Shown piece after piece: positions 23,726 to 29,495 of a stretch of 33,601 nt of DNA. A program made the translations under genes and the position numbers. Source of the DNA: Gemmatimonadota bacterium (GTDB lineage: Bacteria > JBHIER01 > G020348925); the NCBI GenBank assembly GCA_020348925.1, contig CP070758.1, positions 107,161 to 140,761 of the forward strand, read 5' to 3'. The notes beneath the pieces are model-generated. The model was given only the letters and a program-made list of their open reading frames with translations, was not told the origin of the DNA and did no database searches. Positions within the stretch are counted from its first letter, which is position 1; each line of letters opens with the position of its first letter.

Positions 23726-24925
23726 ATGGCGAAACTCAGTGTCGATGATATCGAATTGGAGGGTAAGAGAGCCATTGTTCGGGTCGATTTTAATGTTCCT
23801 CTGGACGAGGCTGGAAACGTCCGGGACGATACTCGCATTCAAGCGGCCCTGCCGACCGTCAAGACGATCCTGGACAGAGGCGGGAAAGCCGTTCTCATGT
23901 CACATTTGGGGAGACCGAAGGGAACGGTTGTCGAAAAAATGAGGCTTGCGCCTGTGGCTGAGAGACTGGGGCAATTGCTCAAGCGGAGAGTGATCATGGC
24001 TCCGGATTGCGTGGGGGAAGAGGTGGAAGGGATGGTCTCGGAGATGAGGCAGGGCGAGGTGCTGCTTCTGGAGAATCTGCGGTTTCACCCTGAGGAGACA
24101 ACGAACGACGATACGTTCTCCCAACAATTGGCGCGCTTGGGCGATGTCTATATCAACGACGCCTTCGGCACGTGCCACAGAGCTCACGCGTCCGTCGTGG
24201 GGGTGACCCGATACTTCGAGGAGAGGGCGGCGGGCTATCTGGTGCTCAAAGAGCTCGCCTTTTTGGGCGAGGCCTTAGCAGATCCGAAGAGACCGTTCGT
24301 CGCCGTATTCGGCGGGGCAAAGGTCTCGGACAAGATCGGAGTCATGCACAACCTTATCAAAAAGGTCGACGGCATCCTTGTGGGCGGGGGGATGGCCTTC
24401 ACCTTTTTGAAAGCCCAGGGTGTGGAGATCGGCACGTCGATCGTTGAGGAGGATAAGATTGAAGTGGCGCAGACCATCATGATGGTGGCGGAGTCCTCCG
24501 GTGTGCAGGTGCTTCTTCCACTCGATTGTGTGATCGCCCAGGAGGTCGAGGAGCGCGCTGAGACTCAGGTGGTGAAATTCAATGAGATCCCCTCGGGTTG
24601 GAAAGGGCTTGACATTGGACCTTCCACCGCGAGCCTTTTCAAAAAGGCCCTTCTGTCTGCCAAGACCGTCCTGTGGAACGGTCCTATGGGTGTCTTCGAG
24701 CGAGAGCCCTTTGCCGCGGGCACTGAAACCGTGGCCCGGACATTGGCGAAGGTGACACAGGAGGGATGTGTCACAGTCGTCGGTGGGGGGGATACGGTCG
24801 CAGCGCTGCGTGTTTTCGAATTGAAGGACCGGATGTCCCATGTTTCAACCGGTGGTGGTGCGGCGCTCGAATTCTTGGAGGGGAAGGAACTGCCCGGCAT
24901 TGCTGCCCTCACCGAGAGATCGTAG
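23726..24925 (+). CDS. pgk: Phosphoglycerate kinase
   Basis: Pgk interconverts 1,3-bisphosphoglycerate + ADP and 3-phosphoglycerate + ATP. The 399-residue protein shows VRVDFNVPLDEAGNVRDDTRI, VLMSHLGRPKG, LLLENLRFHPEE, YINDAFGTCHRAHAS, FVAVFGGAKVSDKI, LVGGGMAFTFL, LWNGPMGVFE and VVGGGDTVAAL, covering both lobes. I choose ATG 23726 with AGGGG at 23711-23715; GTG 23702 and ATG 23708 would add a non-family extension. It follows the extended GAPDH by 61 bases and precedes tpiA by 41. Confidence 0.96.
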   Translation: MAKLSVDDIELEGKRAIVRVDFNVPLDEAGNVRDDTRIQAALPTVKTILDRGGKAVLMSHLGRPKGTVVEKMRLAPVAERLGQLLKRRVIMAPDCVGEEVEGMVSEMRQGEVLLLENLRFHPEETTNDDTFSQQLARLGDVYINDAFGTCHRAHASVVGVTRYFEERAAGYLVLKELAFLGEALADPKRPFVAVFGGAKVSDKIGVMHNLIKKVDGILVGGGMAFTFLKAQGVEIGTSIVEEDKIEVAQTIMMVAESSGVQVLLPLDCVIAQEVEERAETQVVKFNEIPSGWKGLDIGPSTASLFKKALLSAKTVLWNGPMGVFEREPFAAGTETVARTLAKVTQEGCVTVVGGGDTVAALRVFELKDRMSHVSTGGGAALEFLEGKELPGIAALTERS

Positions 24926-24966
24926 GTTTCTGCGTTGTATTGTATTGCATGGTCAAGGATTGAAGA

Positions 24967-25737
24967 ATGAGAAAAGCAATCGTTGCTGGCAATTGGAAGA
25001 TGAACAAGACGCTTGACGAGGCAATAGCATTGGCAAGGTCCCTGCGCGATCTTCTTGACGCGGTCCACCATGTCGACATGGTGGTGTGTCCGCCGTATCC
25101 CACCCTGTCTGGGGTATCGGAAATCCTGAAGGGGAGCCCAATCGGGGTGGGCGCACAGAACATGCACTGGGAGTCCCAGGGCGCGTATACCGGCGAAGTG
25201 TCGGCCAAAATGCTATTGACAGCAGGATGTCAGTACGTTATATTAGGGCACTCCGAGCGCCGTCTTCACTTCGGGGAGACGGATGACGGGGTGAGAAAGA
25301 AGGTGGTCGCTGCTTTGAAATCAGGCCTCGTGCCCATCATCTGTGTCGGAGAGCGGCTCGATGAACGCGAAGCCGGTCGGACGGAACAGGTCGTTGCAAA
25401 GCAGCTCAGGGGAGCAGTCGGGGGGCTGTCGGCGGAGGAGTTGTTGAGAGGGATCATCGCCTATGAGCCGGTCTGGGCTATTGGGACGGGCAGGGCGGCC
25501 ACGCCGGAGATGGCGAACGAGGTGCACACCTTCCTTCGGAGACTGCTCCGGGAATTGCACGGTGAGGGCGTTGCGTCCGCGGTACGCATACAGTACGGCG
25601 GCAGTGTTACCGAGGAGAATGCCGCCTCGCTCTTGAGGCAATCGGATATTGATGGGGCTCTCGTCGGCGGGGCGAGTTTGAAGGCCGAGTCGTTCGCCGC
25701 CATCGTCAGGGCCGGATCGGAACACACAGGAGGTTGA
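24967..25737 (+). CDS. tpiA: Triosephosphate isomerase
   Basis: TpiA interconverts DHAP and glyceraldehyde-3-phosphate. The 256-residue barrel has VAGNWKMNKT (Asn9, Lys11), GVGAQNMHWESQGAYTGE, VILGHSERR with the catalytic His, AYEPVWAIGTGRAA with the catalytic Glu, and the phosphate-binding IQYGGSVTEENA and LVGGASLK. AAGGA at 24955-24959 precedes the ATG. With aldolase, two GAPDHs and pgk it completes the steps from FBP to 3-phosphoglycerate in one cluster. Confidence 0.97.
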   Translation: MRKAIVAGNWKMNKTLDEAIALARSLRDLLDAVHHVDMVVCPPYPTLSGVSEILKGSPIGVGAQNMHWESQGAYTGEVSAKMLLTAGCQYVILGHSERRLHFGETDDGVRKKVVAALKSGLVPIICVGERLDEREAGRTEQVVAKQLRGAVGGLSAEELLRGIIAYEPVWAIGTGRAATPEMANEVHTFLRRLLRELHGEGVASAVRIQYGGSVTEENAASLLRQSDIDGALVGGASLKAESFAAIVRAGSEHTGG

Positions 25738-25742
25738 ATGCA

Positions 25743-26153
25743 GTGTTTGTCGTAATGATTATTTTGCATATTCTTATCAGTGTTTTTCTTGTTCTTGTCG
25801 TTCTGCTGCAGGCGAGTAAGGGAGCCGGCTTGGCCGGAGCTTTCGGCGGTGGTCTTGGGGGAGGGATGGGTGCCGTTTTCGGAGGGCGTGGGGCCGCCCC
25901 CTTCCTGAGCAAGGCCACAACGGTTTTGGCCATCGCCTTTATGTTGAGCTGTATTGTTCAGTTGAAAATGTCACCGGCGGTGGGCCGGGCACCGCAAAGT
26001 GTTATTCAGCGGGAAGCCGAGGAGAAGGCCCGGAGGCAGCCGGCAGAAGCACTCCCCATGGTCTCTGAGGAGATGCCGGTGGTGACGCCGCCGGTGGAGG
26101 AGGTTGAGACCGAGACACAGCCGGCAGCGGCTACGGATACGACTCAGCAGTAA
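25743..26153 (+). CDS. secG: Preprotein translocase subunit SecG
   Basis: SecG is the small two-helix subunit of SecYEG. The protein shows helix 1 (about 3-22), the Gly-rich loop LLQASKGAGLAGAFGGG and GGMGAVFGGRGAAPFLSKAT, and helix 2 (LAIAFMLSCIVQLKM), followed by a Glu/Pro/Thr-rich tail of about 55 residues. I prefer GTG 25743 because AGGAGG (25728-25733) lies 9 bases upstream; TTG 25734 would touch that site. The gene starts 5 bases after tpiA and is followed by tRNA-Leu, an order also seen in E. coli. Confidence 0.94.
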   Translation: MFVVMIILHILISVFLVLVVLLQASKGAGLAGAFGGGLGGGMGAVFGGRGAAPFLSKATTVLAIAFMLSCIVQLKMSPAVGRAPQSVIQREAEEKARRQPAEALPMVSEEMPVVTPPVEEVETETQPAAATDTTQQ

Positions 26154-26187
26154 AAATCGTACTCGTTAATAAATGATCGAGCGAGAG

Positions 26188-26273
26188 GCCGAAGTGGTGG
26201 AACTGGCAGACACGCTGTCTTGAGGGGGCAGTGGGGTATCCCCGTGGGGGTTCAAGTCCCCCCTTCGGCACCA
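26188..26273 (+). tRNA. tRNA-Leu (anticodon GAG)
   Basis: An 86-base class II tRNA. The acceptor stem GCCGAAG (26188-26194) pairs with CTTCGGC (26263-26269), followed by A and an encoded CCA. The anticodon stem CTGTC/GGCAG closes loop TTGAGGG with GAG at 26222-26224. The long variable arm is built from GTGGGG and CCCC, and the T-loop reads GGTTCAAGTCC. It closely resembles bacterial leuU. Confidence 0.97.
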
Positions 26274-26286
26274 TAGAGATTGAAGA

Positions 26287-26317
26287 GCCACAGTTCGAAA
26301 GGAATTGTGGCTTTTTT
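26287..26317 (+). terminator. Rho-independent terminator after tRNA-Leu
   Basis: GCCACAGTTC (26287-26296) pairs over ten positions, one of them G-U, with GAATTGTGGC (26302-26311); the loop is GAAAG and a run of six T follows. It lies 13 bases after the tRNA and ends the tpiA-secG-tRNA transcript. Confidence 0.9.
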
Positions 26318-26388
26318 ATTGCGTTCCATTGTTATCCAAGGCCGGGGTGGAAGTGTTTTCTCCGGATCGCAGGATTCAAGGGATACGA

Positions 26389-26427
26389 ACCTCCTGGGGA
26401 TTCCCAATCTCCGGGAGGTTTTCTTTT
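26389..26427 (+). terminator. Second rho-independent terminator
   Basis: AACCTCCTGG (26389-26398) pairs with CCGGGAGGTT (26411-26420), with one G-U pair and a 12-base loop, followed by TTCTTTT. It may back up the terminator at 26287 or end a short transcript of its own. Confidence 0.75.
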
Positions 26428-26755
26428 GTGCGGAATAGAAACCGTGGCTCCCTGGGTTGTGCTTACGGGTGTAACGAGAAATCTGTCCCTGGTATAAGCC
26501 GGATCTGCAGAGTCCGTTTCACTCCGTGAGAACAATTTTCAAAGTCTTTGATTCTTTGGAAGTCTCAAAGAACCCGGCCGAACATCGAGAAAATGGATTG
26601 TCGTTGAATCACTCAAATGCATATTATCTGAGAAATTTTAACCTGGATAATTCATAAAACCACTGCAAACGCAACGTAACATGAATATATTTATGGAATT
26701 ATAATGAACACTGGTTTTGAGCTTTGTTCCATAGTATCTCCCACAATTGTATACT

Positions 26756-26786
26756 CTGTCATTCCGGGTTTATCCCGGAATGACAG
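26756..26786. repeat. 31-base perfect hairpin (REP/MITE-like palindrome)
   Basis: CTGTCATTCCGGG, loop TTTAT, CCCGGAATGACAG: 13 perfect base pairs. The GTCATTCC-type palindrome is a familiar dispersed repeat in many bacterial genomes. Only one copy is seen in this window. Confidence 0.75.
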
Positions 26787-27048
26787 CTCATGAATAAACC
26801 AGGTTAAAAGGTATGGTGAGTGGATGTGAGGGGGTACCCAAAACTCTTTCGGGTGGACGGCTTGTTATCCCATCATTAGGCAATATGTTAAAGCTTTCTG
26901 TTCTTAATTAATTTATTTTTAATAGCTTGCTTTATTAAGAAATAATGGTGAAGAACTTTTCATACCTACAAGCATAATTTTTATACATAAGTATTTTTGT
27001 AAAATATAATTATTTAGAAGAATAATATGAAATTATTCAATAAAATAC

Positions 27049-27077
27049 TTGACAATTAGTGAAAAACTGTTTATTTT
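27049..27077 (+). promoter_or_regulatory. Sigma70-type promoter in the AT-rich non-coding region
   Basis: TTGACA at 27049-27054, a 17-bp spacer and TATTTT at 27072-27077, within strongly AT-rich DNA. AT-rich regions give chance matches, but this one is followed about 180 bases later by a strong terminator on the same strand. Confidence 0.5.
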
Positions 27078-27083
27078 TTAAAA

Positions 27084-27301
27084 ACTGATATCAAACCCAG
27101 AATAGGTAGAGGAGCATTTTTGTCAAACTTGTGTCCATGCAGTTCATATTTCTTTGATCTTACAGCTACTGGGTAACGCACATCTTTAAGTCGTATAGTC
27201 TATAGTATAGATGGAGAGATGGTTGTCATTTCCGTCTTTTCCGATCAAGGTGAACAAGCCCCCATTTCGCCCATTTTCGAATGAGCGAGAGGGGGTTTTT
27301 T
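27084..27301 (+). ncRNA. Candidate small RNA (promoter to terminator, no normal ORF)
   Basis: The stretch from the expected start after the promoter at 27049-27077 to the terminator at 27256-27301 contains no normal ORF. ACCCAG (27095-27100) can pair with CTGGGT (27169-27174), enclosing an 80-base domain. Inside it a GAGGAG (27109-27114) lies 5 bases before a TTG that would encode an 18-residue peptide (27120-27176). It could be a trans-acting RNA, an orphan leader or a tiny peptide gene. I match it to no known RNA family. Confidence 0.35.
27256..27301 (+). terminator. Rho-independent terminator of the candidate small RNA
   Basis: AAGCCCCC (27256-27263) pairs with GGGGGTTTT (27291-27299); an inner stem TCGCCCAT/ATGAGCGA has one mismatch. 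A run of six T starts at 27296. Confidence 0.75.
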
Positions 27302-27431
27302 ATTTAAAAAAGGATTCGAGGGTTCAAGGGGCCAAGGATTCAAGGGAAAACGGAAAGCGGAGAGTGGAAAGAGGCCGGTCCTGAATTGGAGGGAAAAATC
27401 AGACTGTAAGGATGCGACCCTAAATACCATC

Positions 27432-27619
27432 GTCCCCCCTATCAAGAGGGGACCACAAAGGGGTGTTAGGAACAGGAGAGACATAACAGAGAGAAGATTA
27501 AAGATCAAAGATGTGACCCCAAAATAGACGACCAAATTAGTCCCCCCTATCAAGGGGGGACTGCAGGGGGGTGTTAGGAATCAAGCGGATGTACCAGAGA
27601 GAAGATTAAAGATCAAAGA
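27432..27619. repeat. Two 80-bp direct repeats, 108 bases apart
   Basis: Copy 1 spans 27432-27511 and copy 2 spans 27540-27619. Both begin GTCCCCCCTATCAAG, continue through GGGGTGTTAGGAA and end AGAGAAGATTAAAGATCAA. Each opens with a C-tract/G-tract hairpin (CCCCCC TATCAA GGGGGG in copy 2). The middle 15 bases differ most. Confidence 0.8.
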
Positions 27620-27637
27620 CCTGTGGCATTTAACCGG

Positions 27638-27673
27638 AAGCCGCCGAGAGCGCCAACACTCGGCGGCTTTTTT
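27638..27673 (+). terminator. CCGCCGAG hairpin with U-tract (copy 1)
   Basis: AAGCCGCCGAG (27638-27648) pairs perfectly with CTCGGCGGCTT (27659-27669), followed by T-rich sequence. The same stem recurs at 28635 on the far side of hicBA, so it may be a mobile or repeated terminator. Confidence 0.75.
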
Positions 27674-27691
27674 CATAAGAAGTTTCTATCT

Positions 27692-27824
27692 GTCATTGCG
27701 AGGAGGGCCAAATGATTGAGATTCCTCACTTCGTCGGAACAATCTCTTCACCTCAAACGGCAGGACGAAGGGATCTCTTTGATGGGGTGAGATTGCTTCT
27801 CTCCTTTCAGTTGCTCGCAATGAC
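27692..27824. repeat. MITE-like element with 11-bp terminal inverted repeats
   Basis: GTCATTGCGAG (27692-27702) and CTCGCAATGAC (27814-27824) are perfect inverted ends of a 133-base non-coding element; GAGATTCC and GAGATTGC segments recur inside. It resembles the GTCATTGCGAG family of dispersed palindromic elements. A diverged relative lies at 28702-28781. Confidence 0.65.
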
Positions 27825-28016
27825 TGGTGAGAAGATGGCGTGAGAACAGCCGTTCACCCCTACGGATGTTTTACGATCTCATGCGTTTCGTGAACATTCC
27901 TAAGGGGAAATACACGTTGACAAAGTCCCTTGATTTCGTTAGATTTAAGTGCTGTTGCCGTTGACAGAGAAATTTCTATTTTGTGCTCTTATCATACAGG
28001 CAGAGTGAATTTTTTC

Positions 28017-28045
28017 TTGACTTCTGGTGCTCATTGGTATACTAT
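28017..28045 (+). promoter_or_regulatory. Putative promoter of hicBA
   Basis: TTGACT at 28017-28022, a 17-bp spacer and TACTAT at 28040-28045; an overlapping TATACT gives a 15-bp spacer. It lies 39 bases before the hicB ATG. HicB-type antitoxins often repress such promoters. Confidence 0.5.
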
Positions 28046-28083
28046 AAAGTTGGCCATTGAGATATCATGGAGGTACGAGAACA

Positions 28084-28344
28084 ATGCTGACAGAATATAT
28101 CAACAAAGTTATGAAACGGGCGGTATATGAGAAACTGGAGGACGGGACCTACTGGGGTGAAATTCCTGTTTGTCCCGGAACGAATGCATGTAAGCCCACT
28201 CTCATCGAGTGTCAGGAGGAGCTTCGTTCTGTCCTTGAGGATTGGATACTCCTGAGCTTGCAGGATGGCGATGAATTACCTGTAATAGATGGTATCGATT
28301 TGAACAGGAAGCCCAGGGATGAGCGAGAGGTGGTCTCCGTGTAA
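28084..28344 (+). CDS. hicB: HicB-family antitoxin
   Basis: The 86-residue protein has the HicB fold: a short N-terminal leader, then the partially degraded RNase-H-like strand pattern YEKLEDGTYWGEIPVCPGTNACKPTLIECQEELRSVLEDWILLSL, typical of HicB antitoxins, and a C-terminal acidic tail. It neutralises the HicA mRNA interferase. ATG 28084 has GGAGG at 28069-28073. hicB precedes and overlaps hicA by 26 bases; hicA-first order is more common but both occur. No helix-turn-helix or ribbon-helix-helix tail is obvious, so the mode of autoregulation is unclear. Confidence 0.88.
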   Translation: MLTEYINKVMKRAVYEKLEDGTYWGEIPVCPGTNACKPTLIECQEELRSVLEDWILLSLQDGDELPVIDGIDLNRKPRDEREVVSV

Positions 28345-28552
28345 GCGAAGAGATTTTATCTCAAAACTGAGGAAGCTCGGTTTCGCTGACCCACATCCGG
28401 GTGGCAAGCATCAATTCATGAGAATGAGTAATTATAAACAGTCAATACCTGGCGATTTTGAATATCCTGTGCCTCAATTGAGAAAATTGTTAAAACAGAT
28501 AGAGGAAGCTCTCGGAAAGACAATTACAAGAGAGGAATGGAATCGATTGTGA
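28319..28552 (+). CDS. hicA: HicA-family mRNA interferase toxin
   Basis: The 77-residue toxin has a dsRBD-like fold with the family pattern CKRRDFISKLRKLGF, then GGKHQFMRM with the catalytic-type His, and the C-terminal VPQLRKLLKQIEEALGKT helix. HicA cleaves mRNA when its antitoxin is lost. The usual His-Phe-x-x pattern is kept, so the toxin is probably active. AGGA lies 9 bases before ATG 28319. The pair is flanked on both sides by related hairpins and MITE-like sequence, which may have helped it move. Confidence 0.88.
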   Translation: MSERWSPCKRRDFISKLRKLGFADPHPGGKHQFMRMSNYKQSIPGDFEYPVPQLRKLLKQIEEALGKTITREEWNRL

Positions 28553-28589
28553 TAGTATAAATGTTCTCCAGATATGTTGGGTGGATGCT

Positions 28590-28610
28590 GGAGGGAGTCC
28601 AACTCCCTCC
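28590..28610. repeat. Perfect 9-bp hairpin after hicA
   Basis: GGAGGGAGT, loop CCA, ACTCCCTCC. There is no U-tract, so it is a weak candidate terminator. The related phrase GGGAGGGAGTCCAAC recurs near 28840. Confidence 0.55.
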
Positions 28611-28634
28611 CGATCATAGTGGATGGTGCTCGTT

Positions 28635-28665
28635 AGCCGCCGAGATTTCCCTCGGCGGCTTTTTT
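28635..28665 (+). terminator. CCGCCGAG hairpin with U-tract (copy 2)
   Basis: AGCCGCCGAG (28635-28644) pairs with CTCGGCGGCT (28651-28660), loop ATTTCC, then TTTTT. It lies 82 bases after hicA and probably ends the hicBA transcript. It shares its stem with 27638-27669. Confidence 0.85.
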
Positions 28666-28701
28666 CGTTGGCAGTTACTGCCTGTCATTTATTTTATGCC
28701 T

Positions 28702-28781
28702 GTCATTGCTCGCCCCATTTAATAAGAGTGATTCAACAGGGCGGGGAGGGCCAGATGATTGAGCTTTCTCATTTCGTTGGG
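28702..28781. repeat. Diverged MITE-like copy downstream of hicA
   Basis: GTCATTGCTCG near 28702 resembles the GTCATTGCGAG end at 27692, and 28743-28781 matches 27699-27737 at 32 of 39 positions. An insertion of about 30 bases separates the two blocks. Confidence 0.55.
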
Positions 28782-29073
28782 GCAGAAGTCGCCCGCCTGT
28801 CCTCCCGAACATACCGCACGCCACGCTGGGGGATGTGGGAGGGAGTCCAACCCCCGCCCGCGCAGACTGCCCTTGAGAGGATTGTGAATCACCGTCAGTC
28901 AAGCCGTGTCCCCTTGATATTTTAACCTACAATATAATTAAAAATTTATCTGTTATTATGTGCGTAGGGGCGCTGTCCACAGCGCGCCTCAAGCGTCACT
29001 TTTTGATCCCTTCGATTCTTGAACCGGAAGGTCAAGCATAAATCACTAATATATAATAAGTTATATTTGTTAA

Positions 29074-29108
29074 TTTTTTTTAAAAAAATACGATTTTTTT
29101 TAAAAAAA
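29074..29108. repeat. Tandem T8A7 tracts, 20-bp period
   Basis: Eight T then seven A at 29074-29088, and again at 29094-29108, exactly 20 bases apart (about two helical turns). The second ends 3 bases before a -35 box, as an UP element would. Confidence 0.75.
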
Positions 29109-29111
29109 TGC

Positions 29112-29139
29112 TTGACATTTCTATATGACTTCGTATATT
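29112..29139 (+). promoter_or_regulatory. Sigma70-type promoter upstream of the tail-fibre-like gene
   Basis: TTGACA at 29112-29117, a 16-bp spacer and TATATT at 29134-29139, preceded by AT tracts. The leader to ATG 29496 would be about 350 bases, long enough for regulation. Confidence 0.6.
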
Positions 29140-29277
29140 GACAATAAAATATAAGCATATTGGGTAGGCGAGCCGAAAATTGCTTTGAACCTCTGAATCA
29201 ATCCCAACATTTTTCTGCTCACCGGTCAGTGGCGAAGCCGTATTCATTAGAGAAATTACGCTTTCGTTTGAGAGGGG

Positions 29278-29295
29278 AGATGGCATATGCCATCT
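29278..29295. repeat. 18-bp perfect palindrome in the leader
   Basis: AGATGGCATATGCCATCT is its own reverse complement. It lies between the promoter at 29112 and the gene at 29496 and could be a dimeric regulator site or an RNA hairpin. Confidence 0.5.
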
Positions 29296-29495
29296 ATCCG
29301 TCATTCTTAGAGACGTCCTTATATTGCTCGCGATGAGAGTGAGCGTGGGGGCGTTTTATAGTTTCAGGGGGAATATCAAGAGAAGGTAGGTGAACTATGA
29401 ATCAACCGTTTCTTCATTTTGGTCGCGTCGAGATCAATACGTGTTCTGATCATTACATCGGGTGTTGTACCCAAAATCGGAAGGGAGGAAGTCAA

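Larger units (their letters stand above)
26274..28016. other. Repeat-rich region without protein genes between tRNA-Leu and hicBA
   Basis: I see no convincing protein gene. From left to right it holds: two terminators (26287 and 26389), a 31-base perfect hairpin (26756-26786), an AT-rich stretch (about 26880-27110), a promoter-to-terminator unit (27049-27301), two 80-base direct repeats (27432 and 27540), a CCGCCGAG terminator hairpin (27638) and a MITE-like element (27692-27824). Open frames here run through repeats and lack ribosome-binding sites. Confidence 0.6.
28553..29495. other. Repeat-rich non-coding region between hicA and the tail-fibre-like gene
   Basis: It contains a short perfect hairpin (28590-28610), the CCGCCGAG terminator (28635), a diverged MITE-like copy, a GCGCTG/CAGCGC hairpin (28970-28985), two T8A7 tracts (29074-29108), a good promoter (29112-29139) and an 18-bp palindrome (29278-29295). 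Open frames here run through repeats and I do not regard them as genes. Confidence 0.55.

Noticed and set aside
26188-26273. tRNA-Leu as an integration site for the downstream accessory region
   Set aside because: I found no second copy of the tRNA 3' end downstream and no integrase gene in the window.
26231-26497. Open frame starting inside tRNA-Leu
   Set aside because: It overlaps the tRNA and both terminators, which exclude a coding role.
27095-27174. Resemblance of GGTAGAGGAGC to the lysine riboswitch start
   Set aside because: The domain is only 80 bases, less than half of a lysine riboswitch, the other conserved blocks are absent and no lysine gene follows.
27245-27553. Minus-strand open frame in the repeat region
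   Set aside because: It reads through a terminator and two direct repeats; no ribosome-binding site or homology is visible.
28623-28925. Plus-strand open frame after hicA
   Set aside because: It is made of the terminator hairpin and MITE-like repeat.
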